This document shows positions 24,435 to 32,229 of a stretch of DNA of 41,988 nt, piece by piece. Origin of the DNA: Pseudolactococcus hodotermopsidis (lineage in GTDB: Bacteria > Bacillota > Bacilli > Lactobacillales > Streptococcaceae); NCBI RefSeq assembly GCF_011170085.1, contig NZ_BLLI01000011.1, positions 1 to 41,988 on the forward strand. Reading direction: 5' to 3'. The translations under genes and the position numbers were made by a program. The stretch's first letter is position 1. Every line of letters starts with the position of its first letter. Under the pieces are notes generated by a model, which worked only from the letters and a program-made list of their open reading frames with translations, had not been told where the DNA came from and searched no databases.

Positions 24435-25874
24435 TCAGTTCATCTCAAACCGCAACTCGCTAAATGTCGCAACCTTGCCATGACCAAGCGCATAAATGCC
24501 CAAAGTCGTCCCGACAAAACCGCCAGCCTGTCTCGTACTCAAAAATGTTGCCGAAACATCTGACAAAATCAGCTCATCTGCCACATAAAACGCCAATTTC
24601 TGACCACGACAAACAAGTTTCAGCAAGTCAGCACTTTTCGCAACTTGCACCAACACCGTATCCACGCCATTTTCACGCTGAACCACTTTTATCTTTTTGC
24701 CAATAATCGCTAAACGTATCAAAAAGTTGTCATTTTGGAAAACGACTAATCCCGCCTCGCTCTGACTTTGCACTCGGACAGACAAGTCATAATCAATCGT
24801 CCGTTGCCGAACAGCAAGAAAAGTCGGCGAAGTTGTCAAATCAGCAAAATCAGCACCACCACGCAAACGAACCACACCATTTTCAAAAGCATAATCAGCG
24901 TCAATCGGATTGCGCAAACGCAAAACCTCAAGATTAGCCAATGAAAAATCGGTCATCAGCGTGTTCACTTGTGGCACATTTGCAAAGTCAAGCTGCCCAA
25001 GCCCTTCATTGACAAAAGGCCAACCGTCATGCCAAGTCACTTTGGCGATAAAAGTTTCGCGCCCTAAATTGTCCGCACCGTCAAATAAACGACTCGCCAG
25101 ACAAATCAGATACCAATTGCCCTGACCATCCTCAAACAAATCGCCGTGACCGACATTTACGACTGGGAAATTCGGACCAAGATGACGGTGGGTCAAGATT
25201 GGATTGTGCAGACAATTTTCATAAGGACCAAAAATCGACCGACTGCGCGCCGTCATAATGGCGTGGTTCAGACCCGTGCCACCCTCAGCATAAAAAATAT
25301 AGTAATAATCGCCAACCTTATTGATGTGCGGACCTTCTGGCCAGACGGCATCACGCATGGCTGCCCACCAAATATCTTTTTTCTTACCTAATTGACCTGT
25401 TTTCAAATCAATTTCTGCCACGTAAATCGCATTATCGCCGTTCAACTCGCCACCGTCTCGACCATGCGTGCCGCAATAATAGGCACGACCATTTTCAAAA
25501 TAAAGCGAGGGGTCAATACCGTCTGCATCTGGCAAATAGAGTGGTTCAGACCATTCAGCAGTCGGATCATCAGCGCTGATGATAAAATTACCTCCATGAC
25601 TCACGTTAGTACAAATGATGTAAAATTTTCCGCCGTCATGACGAATTGTTGGGGCAAATTGACCACGTGATGTATGACCACCTGCATAATTTGCCTGTGA
25701 GGGACGTGTTATCGCATTGGCAATTAATGCCCAACTTTTCAAATCACGACTGTGATAAATCGGCAGACTCGGAAAATAAGAAAAGCTGGAATTGACCAAA
25801 TAATAATCTTCGCCAACACGCACAATTGATGGATCTGGCGCAAAGCCTGAGATAATCGGGTTCTGTACACCCAT
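24435..25874 (-). CDS. GH43 beta-xylosidase/arabinofuranosidase, second paralogue
   Basis: A 479-residue family 43 glycoside hydrolase: SGFAPDPSIVRV (base aspartate), SSFSYFPSLPIYHSRDL, and the acid glutamate in WPEGPHINK, then a C-terminal beta-sandwich of about 160 residues. It is shorter than XynB (555) and differs widely from it, so specificity may differ, for example arabinofuranosyl or branched xylosides. No signal peptide. The start is the ATG at 25874 (MGVQNPI), preceded by AAAAGGAGG and overlapping the yesL stop (TGATG); an in-frame start at 25916 would lie inside yesL and ignore the ribosome site. Confidence 0.9.
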   Translation of the reverse strand: MGVQNPIISGFAPDPSIVRVGEDYYLVNSSFSYFPSLPIYHSRDLKSWALIANAITRPSQANYAGGHTSRGQFAPTIRHDGGKFYIICTNVSHGGNFIISADDPTAEWSEPLYLPDADGIDPSLYFENGRAYYCGTHGRDGGELNGDNAIYVAEIDLKTGQLGKKKDIWWAAMRDAVWPEGPHINKVGDYYYIFYAEGGTGLNHAIMTARSRSIFGPYENCLHNPILTHRHLGPNFPVVNVGHGDLFEDGQGNWYLICLASRLFDGADNLGRETFIAKVTWHDGWPFVNEGLGQLDFANVPQVNTLMTDFSLANLEVLRLRNPIDADYAFENGVVRLRGGADFADLTTSPTFLAVRQRTIDYDLSVRVQSQSEAGLVVFQNDNFLIRLAIIGKKIKVVQRENGVDTVLVQVAKSADLLKLVCRGQKLAFYVADELILSDVSATFLSTRQAGGFVGTTLGIYALGHGKVATFSELRFEMN

Positions 25875-26572
25875 CACGCTGCCTCCTTTTTGGCAATAAA
25901 GTTCGCATTGACCCAATCAAGCATGGGGAGCAACTCGTGTAATACCGCATAAATGTAAAATGTTGAGACGATAAACAGCCACATATTCCCCAGATAAAAG
26001 ACGACTGCAATGAAAAGAACCGTGAAACTAATCACTTTGACCAAAGCAATGATGTTTAACAGCATATAAGATAGGCTCATGACCGCCATATCGCGGATTC
26101 TGAATTTGAATTTGACGTTGATTATCCCCATATAAATCGCAAAAATGAGTGCCAATGCGAGCAAAATGATGAAGAACCACGAAAGAAAGCCGTAAGTCTC
26201 AGATGTTTGAAACTTGGCAATGTCAACAATGACAATCGCAATAATGGTACAGAAAATCGCACCGAGTTTGATCGCATCAACAAAATTTTTCTTGTAACTC
26301 TGCCAAAATAGAACGACTTGTCCTTTAAATAAATCTTTGGGATTGTCATTTTTATAGAGCATACAGCTGATTTCGGCTGAAAATGCTGGCGCTAATAGGA
26401 TACTAATCGGCGCCCAAATCAGAACATTACGCATCGAAAATTCTAAGAATAACAAGCATAAAAAGACGGGCGCAATCGCCAAGCAAAAGCAAATATGCCA
26501 GATGAACAGATCTGAGATATTTTTAGACAAGACGTAGAGCTTGCCTTCTGTAAATTGTTTATTTTCTACCAT
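25874..26572 (-). CDS. YesL-family (DUF624) membrane protein
   Basis: A 232-residue protein with about five hydrophobic segments, matching the DUF624/YesL family often found beside LplABC/YtcQP-type oligosaccharide importers in Firmicutes. Its job is not established; an accessory role for the importer is an inference from recurring gene neighbourhoods. It has a structured leader (26588-26645) and probably its own promoter (-10 at 26670-26675), and is translationally coupled to the GH43 gene that follows. AAGGAAA precedes the ATG. Confidence 0.8.
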   Translation of the reverse strand: MVENKQFTEGKLYVLSKNISDLFIWHICFCLAIAPVFLCLLFLEFSMRNVLIWAPISILLAPAFSAEISCMLYKNDNPKDLFKGQVVLFWQSYKKNFVDAIKLGAIFCTIIAIVIVDIAKFQTSETYGFLSWFFIILLALALIFAIYMGIINVKFKFRIRDMAVMSLSYMLLNIIALVKVISFTVLFIAVVFYLGNMWLFIVSTFYIYAVLHELLPMLDWVNANFIAKKEAA

Positions 26573-26587
26573 TTTAAAATTTCCTTA

Positions 26588-26645
26588 TTGTTAGTGATGT
26601 GTCGTAAATTTAGACTTCGCATCATTTTTATCGACACGCTAACAA
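26588..26645 (-). promoter_or_regulatory. Structured leader abutting the yesL ribosome site
   Basis: TTGTTAG (26588-26594) plus GTGTCG (26599-26604) pair with CGACAC (26632-26637) plus CTAACAA (26639-26645), leaving a 27-base inner region. The mRNA stem touches the Shine-Dalgarno TAAGGAAA. An alternative GATG/CATC pairing exists inside it. Confidence 0.65.
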
Positions 26646-26669
26646 CCTAATATATTAGTTCTTATTTCT

Positions 26670-26675
26670 ATTATA
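26670..26675 (-). promoter_or_regulatory. Probable internal promoter before yesL
   Basis: Minus-strand TATAAT about 90 bases before the yesL start; no convincing -35. It would allow separate expression of yesL, GH43, esterase and GH67. Confidence 0.45.
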
Positions 26676-26702
26676 CCTTTTCTAGTGTAAAATTTCCTTT
26701 TT

Positions 26703-26819
26703 AAGCCTCAGACGTTTGCGCCTGCGTCACACTTTTTTAAGTATCACGCCTTTTCAAACAAAAGAAAAGATTAGTTTTTTACGCTAATCTCTCTTTATTT
26801 TTCAAGCAAACGTCGGCTT
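26703..26819 (-). other. Probable three-way RNA junction between the importer lipoprotein gene and yesL
   Basis: A 14-bp closing stem (AAGCC 26703-26707 and GACGTTTGC 26711-26719 with GCAAACGTC 26806-26814 and GGCTT 26815-26819, one 3-base bulge) encloses two hairpins. One is AGATTAG/CTAATCT (26768-26774, 26784-26790), with a T-rich tract after it on the minus strand (terminator-like). The other is GCGTCACACTT/AAGTATCACGC (26724-26734, 26739-26749, 9 of 11 pairs). It begins at the lipoprotein stop codon. It may be an attenuating terminator inside a larger regulatory or stabilising RNA fold. Confidence 0.7.
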
Positions 26820-28491
26820 ATTTACCATATTTTTCTTTATATTCTTTGTAAGCTGCGTTTGTTTTTTCTTCCCATTTCTTCATTTCTTTAGATTCGAGAT
26901 CTTTGACATACTTGTCCCAGTCAGACAATGGACGTTGACCGAGGATGAATTTCAATGTTTCTTGGTCAACTGTATCTTTCAAGTTTGTTGAAATGATTGC
27001 CAATTCTTCAGCATCCAAATCATCAAGTGGTGCTGGTGGATTAACAGCTGCGTATTCAGAACCTGCAACCATCGCTTCGACCCAAGCTTTGTCAGTATCA
27101 TTGTAGATAGAGTTTACCAACCAAGTTGCATTACCGTGAGCGAAAACACCATTACCGAAACCAAAGTCTTTTTGCAAATCTTTAGTACCCTCTGGGTTCA
27201 AACCACGTGTATTAACATCTTTGGCAAGGACAATTTTACCACCGTTTTTAGGATCGCCTTCAGTTGTATAAGTTGTCCCTTCTACACCCCAACGTGCAAA
27301 GAGTTGACCATTTTCAGAGAACCACAACCAGTCAATAAATTGAAGAATCGCTTTAAAGTTAGGATTTTCTTTGATTTTAGCTGAGATCATCATGCCGTTT
27401 TCATTGATACGTTTGGCATCAATCACACGACCCGCAGGACCTGCTGGAAGCATGATACGGACAACTTCATATTTCCCTTTGCCGATAGATTGATCCATTG
27501 TATCAGTCATACCGACCATTTCTTGGGCGTTGGTGCCAATCACAAATGATTTACCATTGACAAATTTTTCAACTGCTGTTGGATCATCTTGTGTGAAACT
27601 TTCTTTATCTATCAAGCCCTCAGAAACCATTCCTGCAAAGAAAGTCACGAGTTCTTTGTATTCATCAGTTGCCCCTTGGTAGACATATTTGTCAGCCTTT
27701 TCGTCAAATTTGTTACCATTGTAACCCCAACCAGCTGCTGTATCAAACTCAGTACCAGTCCAGTTCAATGTTGCATTCATGCTCCAACGATCTGAATAAA
27801 GCAAGTTATCAGGATATTTCGCTTTCAACGTTTTAAGCGCTGCTTTCAAGTCATCCCAAGTTTCAGGCACTTCGATACCTTCTTTATCGAAAATATCTTT
27901 ACGAATGGCCAATGAATAATCTGGATTTGGTGTTTCAAACATCATTGGCAACATGTAGAATTTACCATCTTTTTGACGAATAGAGTCGATTGAATCAGCC
28001 AAGCCCCAGTCGTCCATATGTGCTGAGAAGTTCGGCATATATTCAAGATAATCAGAAACTGCCAAGATTTGACCAGATGCGACAAATTGTGCCTCTTGAC
28101 CAGCATTTGTGTTAGTCATGATTGTTGGCGCATCACCAGAACTGATCATGAGCGACCGTTTTTGCTCCAAGTCAGACATTGGGGTAACGACTGGTTTGAC
28201 AGAAACATTTGTCAATTTCTTCAACTCAGTATTGAACAACCAATCATCTTCCCAAGGATAGTTAGGATGATCACGATACAAGATGTCAACTGAAAATTCT
28301 TCAGTTGCTTTAAATTGATCACCAACTTCAAATGTGTCCATTGCAGCTTTTGAAAAATCAGCTGAAATTTTTGTCGAGCCATCTTCGGCACCATCAGCGC
28401 CTTTGTCTTTCTTGCTACCGCAAGCTGTCAAAGCTGTTACCGCTGTCAAAGCAACTGCGCCGACAAGCAAGCTTTTTTTCCAAGATTTCAT
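26818..28491 (-). CDS. Oligosaccharide ABC transporter substrate-binding lipoprotein (LplA/YtcQ type)
   Basis: A 557-residue lipoprotein: signal peptide with lipobox LTAC (cysteine near residue 24), charged linker, then an extracellular solute-binding fold of the large family 1 type (YPWEDDWLFNTELKKL, IMTNTNAGQEAQF, PETWDDLKAALKTL). Its length and its two partner permeases match LplA/YtcQ proteins, which in Paenibacillus aldouronate clusters bind methylglucurono-xylo-oligosaccharides. Co-transcription with GH67 and GH43 supports that ligand here. AAGGAG precedes the ATG. No ATPase for this importer is in the window. Confidence 0.92.
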   Translation of the reverse strand: MKSWKKSLLVGAVALTAVTALTACGSKKDKGADGAEDGSTKISADFSKAAMDTFEVGDQFKATEEFSVDILYRDHPNYPWEDDWLFNTELKKLTNVSVKPVVTPMSDLEQKRSLMISSGDAPTIMTNTNAGQEAQFVASGQILAVSDYLEYMPNFSAHMDDWGLADSIDSIRQKDGKFYMLPMMFETPNPDYSLAIRKDIFDKEGIEVPETWDDLKAALKTLKAKYPDNLLYSDRWSMNATLNWTGTEFDTAAGWGYNGNKFDEKADKYVYQGATDEYKELVTFFAGMVSEGLIDKESFTQDDPTAVEKFVNGKSFVIGTNAQEMVGMTDTMDQSIGKGKYEVVRIMLPAGPAGRVIDAKRINENGMMISAKIKENPNFKAILQFIDWLWFSENGQLFARWGVEGTTYTTEGDPKNGGKIVLAKDVNTRGLNPEGTKDLQKDFGFGNGVFAHGNATWLVNSIYNDTDKAWVEAMVAGSEYAAVNPPAPLDDLDAEELAIISTNLKDTVDQETLKFILGQRPLSDWDKYVKDLESKEMKKWEEKTNAAYKEYKEKYGK

Positions 28492-28545
28492 ACGTTTCTC
28501 CTTTTGGCTTTCGCCATTAATAAATATAATAGTGTTCTTTTAAAT

Positions 28546-29409
28546 TTATTTCACTGACCCAAGCATAATACCTGTTACAAAATGTTTTTGTACAAATGGA
28601 TAAACACAAAGGATTGGTAAAACAGTTAAGAACATTGTTACCGCTTTGATATTGGCAGAAATTGTTGGGGCATCGCTTGCAGCCCCTGCTGTTTGGTCAG
28701 CTTGACCTTTGATGATATTACGCAGATAAACTGTTACTGGGAACAATTCTTTCTTGTCAATATACAAGAAGGCATCAAACCAAGCATTCCAACCACTTAC
28801 CGCATAGAATAAAAGCATTGTTGCGATGATTGGTTTAGATAATGGCAAGATAATTGACCAGAAGATTTTATAAGTATTAGCACCATCAATCGTTGCCGCT
28901 TCTTCCAATGCCTCAGGAATGCCTTCAAAGAAAGATTTCATGATAATCATGTTATAGATTGAAAGCGCAGACGGAATGATAATAGCCCAAATCGTATTCA
29001 ACCAGCCCAATTGGCGAATCAAGAGATAGTTAGGAATCAAACCACCCGCAAAATACATCGTAAAGACTGCCAAACCAACAAAGATTTTAATTCCTGGCAC
29101 ATGCTTTTTAGACAAGGCGTAAGCCAAAGTTGTTGTCAAGAAAATCGACACCGCCGTACCGACAACTGTATAGATAAGCGTGTTTTTATAGTTTATCCAA
29201 AACATTTTATCGCTCATCAGATATTTGTAAGTATCCGTATTGAAACCTTTTGGCAAAATGCTGACTTGCCCTGCATCAATCGCTGCTTTACTTGAAAATG
29301 ACTGCGCAATGACGTTCAAAAACGGAAAGACAGTCACAAAGACAATGAGTGCTAAAATAAGAAGATTGACATATTTAAACACTTTATAAGCTGTTGTTTC
29401 ATGTTTCAT
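28546..29409 (-). CDS. Oligosaccharide ABC transporter permease (LplC/YtcP type)
   Basis: A 287-residue CUT1-type inner-membrane permease with six predicted segments and the EAA loop EALEEAATIDGANTYKIF, where it contacts the ATPase. The YtcP/LplC branch is indicated by the sequence style and partners. It forms the translocation pore with the LplB-like protein upstream. AAAGGAG precedes the ATG; gap to the lipoprotein gene is 54 bases. Confidence 0.93.
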   Translation of the reverse strand: MKHETTAYKVFKYVNLLILALIVFVTVFPFLNVIAQSFSSKAAIDAGQVSILPKGFNTDTYKYLMSDKMFWINYKNTLIYTVVGTAVSIFLTTTLAYALSKKHVPGIKIFVGLAVFTMYFAGGLIPNYLLIRQLGWLNTIWAIIIPSALSIYNMIIMKSFFEGIPEALEEAATIDGANTYKIFWSIILPLSKPIIATMLLFYAVSGWNAWFDAFLYIDKKELFPVTVYLRNIIKGQADQTAGAASDAPTISANIKAVTMFLTVLPILCVYPFVQKHFVTGIMLGSVK

Positions 29410-29425
29410 AAGTGCTTCTCCTTTC

Positions 29426-30394
29426 TTACCACAAACTTGTATTTGTGATTTTCTTACTTAACCAGTTAGAGAACAAGACTAAGACAAGACCAATGACTGA
29501 GTTAAAAATACCAATTGCTGCGGCGTAACTAAAGCTACCACTCATAATCCCCAAACGATAGAGATAAGTTGAGATAACATCTGCTGTTGAATAGATTGAC
29601 GGATTTTGCAAGAGCAAAACTTTTTCAAATCCGACAGCCATAAAGCTACCAATATTCAAAACAAGCAATGTGATAATTGTTGGCAAGATACCAGGAATCG
29701 TTACGTGAAGCGTTTGTTTCCAACGGTTAGCGCCATCAATAACGGCAGCCTCATACAAGGCAGGGTCAATATTTGTCAAAGCCGCCAAATAAAGAATCGC
29801 ACCCCAACCTAAGCCTTGCCAAGCCTGAGAAATGATATAAATCGGATGGAACCATTTCGGATCTTGGAAGAAGATGATTTTATGACCACCCAACGCCTCA
29901 ATAATGTTATTGAACGTGCCATTCGTACCAGTCAATTGCAAAATCATCCCTGAAATAATAACCATTGATAAGAAATGAGGTAGATAGCTTGCTGTTTGCA
30001 CGAATTTCTTGAATTTTACACCTGTTACTTCATTAAGTAAAAGAGCAAAGATAATCGGAAGTGGGAATGTGAAAATCAATGTTTCAAATCCTAGGAAAAC
30101 CGTATTTTTGAAGATTTTCCAAAATGTTGGATCTGACATGAAACGTTTGAAGTAATAGAACAAGTCGCCGTCGCCAAGTTCGCTCATCCATTTATCCCCG
30201 AACATTGAACCGCCTGGTGTGAAATGCCGCAAAGCGATAACATTTCCAAGCATTGGAATGTAGCGGAAGATAATCAGATAACCAACTGGCACAACAAGCA
30301 GTGAATACAACTGCCAGTTTTGCTTAAACGCTCTCACAAAGCGTGTCCCTAGCGGCTGTTTCGGCGCTAGCGTTAAAGTTGTGTTTTTTGCCAT
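29426..30394 (-). CDS. Oligosaccharide ABC transporter permease (LplB/YteP type)
   Basis: A 322-residue CUT1-type permease with six membrane segments and the EAA loop ALYEAAVIDGANRWKQ. The extended N-terminus with FKQNWQLYSLLVVPVGYLI (split: KQNWQLYSLL, VPVGYLIIF) fits LplB. It is the first importer gene after xylA copy 2, from which it is separated by two U-less hairpins. AGGTAGG precedes the ATG. Confidence 0.93.
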   Translation of the reverse strand: MAKNTTLTLAPKQPLGTRFVRAFKQNWQLYSLLVVPVGYLIIFRYIPMLGNVIALRHFTPGGSMFGDKWMSELGDGDLFYYFKRFMSDPTFWKIFKNTVFLGFETLIFTFPLPIIFALLLNEVTGVKFKKFVQTASYLPHFLSMVIISGMILQLTGTNGTFNNIIEALGGHKIIFFQDPKWFHPIYIISQAWQGLGWGAILYLAALTNIDPALYEAAVIDGANRWKQTLHVTIPGILPTIITLLVLNIGSFMAVGFEKVLLLQNPSIYSTADVISTYLYRLGIMSGSFSYAAAIGIFNSVIGLVLVLFSNWLSKKITNTSLW

Positions 30395-30427
30395 AGTTTA
30401 ACCTACCTTTTTAAGTTTGTCGTTTTC

Positions 30428-30486
30428 TGTCAAATCATTAACTCGAATTTATTTGACAAGATAATTTAATTCTGATACTATCAGAA
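30428..30486 (-). other. Two tandem hairpins between xylA copy 2 and the permease gene
   Basis: TTCTGATA-C-TATCAGAA (30470-30486) starts just after the xylA2 stop; TGTCAAAT/ATTTGACA (30428-30435, 30451-30458) follows. Neither has a T-run on the coding strand. Confidence 0.7.
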
Positions 30487-30488
30487 AT

Positions 30489-31799
30489 TTAAACGAGGTA
30501 GTCGTTCAATTGAGATTTCACAAGCTCAATATGGCTAGACTCATTCTTGATATTAGCGCCGTTTTTGAGTGAATATTCAGTCAAGCTCTCAAGGTCTTCA
30601 TTGCCAGCAACGATGCTTGCACCGATACCAGATTCAAAGCTAGCGTAACGTTTGGCTTTCAAATCAGACAAGAAGTTGTCCTTGCGAATCGCTGCCGCGC
30701 CTTTAAGACCGCGGGCAAATGTATCCATACCAGCGATATGCGCCAAGAACAAATCTTCTTTGGCAAATGATGAACGGCGAACCTTAGAGTCAAAGTTGAC
30801 CCCACCAGGTGCGATACCACCATTTTCAAGAATTTCAAGCATAACCAAAGTTGTGTCGAAAACGTTCGTTGGAAACTCATCTGTATCCCAACCCAATAAA
30901 ACATCGCCTTGGTTGGCATCAATTGAGCCAAGCGCATCGTTGATACGCGCAACTGTCAACTCATGCTCAAATGTGTGACCTGCCAATGTCGCATGGTTGC
31001 CCTCAAGATTGAGTTTGAAATCGCCCTCTAAACCGTATTTCAAGATGAAAGCAAGCGTTGTCGCCGCATCAAAATCGTATTGATGTTTCGTTGGTTCTTT
31101 TGGCTTAGGCTCAATCAAAAATTGTGGTTTATGACCAATCTTTTCACCATAAGCAATCGCCATTTTGAACAAACGTGCAATATTATCTTGCTCAAGTTTC
31201 ATGTCAGTGTTAAGAAGTGACTCGTAACCCTCACGTCCGCCCCAGAAAACATAGTTTTCGCCACCAAGTTTTTTGGAAATATCAAGACCTTTTTTAACTT
31301 GTGCTGCTGCATAAGCAAAAACATCAGCGTTATTTGATGACCCAGCACCATTAACAAAACGTGGATTTGAGAACATATTTGCCGTGTTCCAAAGCAATTT
31401 AATGCCAGTTTCGTCCATTTTTGCTTTAATCAAATCAGTGATAATATCAAGATTTTCATAAAATTCTTCGAGCGTATCGCCCTCTGGTGCGATGTCAATA
31501 TCGTGGAAACAGAAGTACGGTGCATCAAGTTTGACCAAGATTTCAAAGAAAGCCTCAACGCGATTTTTCGCTGTTTCAAGCGGTGTTGCCCCAAACCAAG
31601 GACGTTCGTTGGTTGGATTACCAAACGGATCTGAGCCATCTTGTGTCATTGTGTGCCAATAAGCAATCGCAAAACGAAGATGTTCTTTCATCGTTTTGCC
31701 CTCAACTACTTCTTCCGGGTTGTAATGACGAAAAGCGAACGGGTTTTTAGTTCCCACACCCTCATACTGAATTTTTTCTACTTCTGGAAAGTATACCAT
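30489..31799 (-). CDS. xylA: Xylose isomerase, copy 2
   Basis: Second 436-residue xylose isomerase with the same motifs as copy 1 and an identical protein from residue 16 onward. Its N-terminus is [16 protein letters not shown] against [16 protein letters not shown] in copy 1. Homology to copy 1 ends exactly at the stop codon; leaders and 3' gaps are unrelated. GGGAGG precedes the ATG. It heads the oligosaccharide import and debranching operon and has its own strong promoter, cre and two XylR-type operators (31845-31989). It lies next to xylR, so it is probably the ancestral locus; this is inference. Confidence 0.96.
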   Translation of the reverse strand: MVYFPEVEKIQYEGVGTKNPFAFRHYNPEEVVEGKTMKEHLRFAIAYWHTMTQDGSDPFGNPTNERPWFGATPLETAKNRVEAFFEILVKLDAPYFCFHDIDIAPEGDTLEEFYENLDIITDLIKAKMDETGIKLLWNTANMFSNPRFVNGAGSSNNADVFAYAAAQVKKGLDISKKLGGENYVFWGGREGYESLLNTDMKLEQDNIARLFKMAIAYGEKIGHKPQFLIEPKPKEPTKHQYDFDAATTLAFILKYGLEGDFKLNLEGNHATLAGHTFEHELTVARINDALGSIDANQGDVLLGWDTDEFPTNVFDTTLVMLEILENGGIAPGGVNFDSKVRRSSFAKEDLFLAHIAGMDTFARGLKGAAAIRKDNFLSDLKAKRYASFESGIGASIVAGNEDLESLTEYSLKNGANIKNESSHIELVKSQLNDYLV

Positions 31800-31816
31800 T
31801 TTCTTTCTTCCTCCCT

Positions 31817-31831
31817 CTCGTTAGTCACGAG
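31817..31831 (-). promoter_or_regulatory. Hairpin abutting the xylA copy 2 ribosome site
   Basis: CTCGT (31817-31821) and ACGAG (31827-31831) pair just before GGGAGG, mirroring the xylA copy 1 leader although the loop differs. Confidence 0.6.
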
Positions 31832-31844
31832 ATATTAAATTTTG

Positions 31845-31869
31845 AGTTAGGTTGTTTCCTAAACTAACT
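31845..31869. promoter_or_regulatory. XylR-type operator 2 of xylA copy 2 (leader)
   Basis: 25-bp dyad with perfect outer arms AGTTAG (31845-31850) and CTAACT (31864-31869). It lies inside the leader, 81 bp from the promoter-proximal operator, a spacing that could allow DNA looping. Confidence 0.75.
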
Positions 31870-31925
31870 TATCAAACTTTTAATGTCAAGAATCTTTAAT
31901 CGACTGACTTATCAAAAGTTATCTG

Positions 31926-31950
31926 AGTTAGATTGTTCAGCGAACTAACT
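31926..31950. promoter_or_regulatory. XylR-type operator 1 of xylA copy 2
   Basis: 25-bp dyad with perfect outer arms AGTTAG (31926-31931) and CTAACT (31945-31950), 11 bp downstream of the -10 box. Confidence 0.8.
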
Positions 31951-31960
31951 TATATATCTT

Positions 31961-31989
31961 ATTGTAATCGCTTTCAGTCATTTTGTCAA
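31961..31989 (-). promoter_or_regulatory. Promoter of xylA copy 2 with a cre box
   Basis: -35 TTGACA (31984-31989), 17-bp spacer, -10 TACAAT (31961-31966) on the minus strand. Perfect cre TGTAATCGCTTTCA at 31963-31976. Confidence 0.9.
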
Positions 31990-32096
31990 TAGTTTTTCGA
32001 TAAATTTTTAAGTTTATTTTCAGCTTTAAGGTCTAAAGCCTTTTAAATATTGCTTTTTTAGGCATACAAAAATATTTAAATTTTTCAAAAAATGCC

Positions 32097-32133
32097 AAAA
32101 AAGCAACTTCAGCTAAACTGAAATTGCTTTTTT
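32097..32133. terminator. Bidirectional terminator after xylR
   Basis: AAAAAAGCAA (32097-32106) pairs with TTGCTTTTTT (32124-32133), with an inner TCAG/CTGA. A third arm (TTGCTTTTTTAGGCAT, 32050-32065) can pair with 32092-32106 instead. The stretch 32134-32229 holds a small CCTC/GAGG hairpin and nothing else recognised. Confidence 0.8.
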
Positions 32134-32229
32134 AATATTAAGACTGACAAGCACTTATTGGCTAGTTGCCGTCAATTTGTTATGCGCCCTCGGAAATGAG
32201 GCGTTCACTAGTTGAGTTGATTGAACAGA

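Noticed and set aside
25875..25916. Upstream start for the second GH43 gene
   Set aside because: It lies inside yesL; the ATG at 25874 has AAAAGGAGG and overlaps the yesL stop in the usual coupled way.
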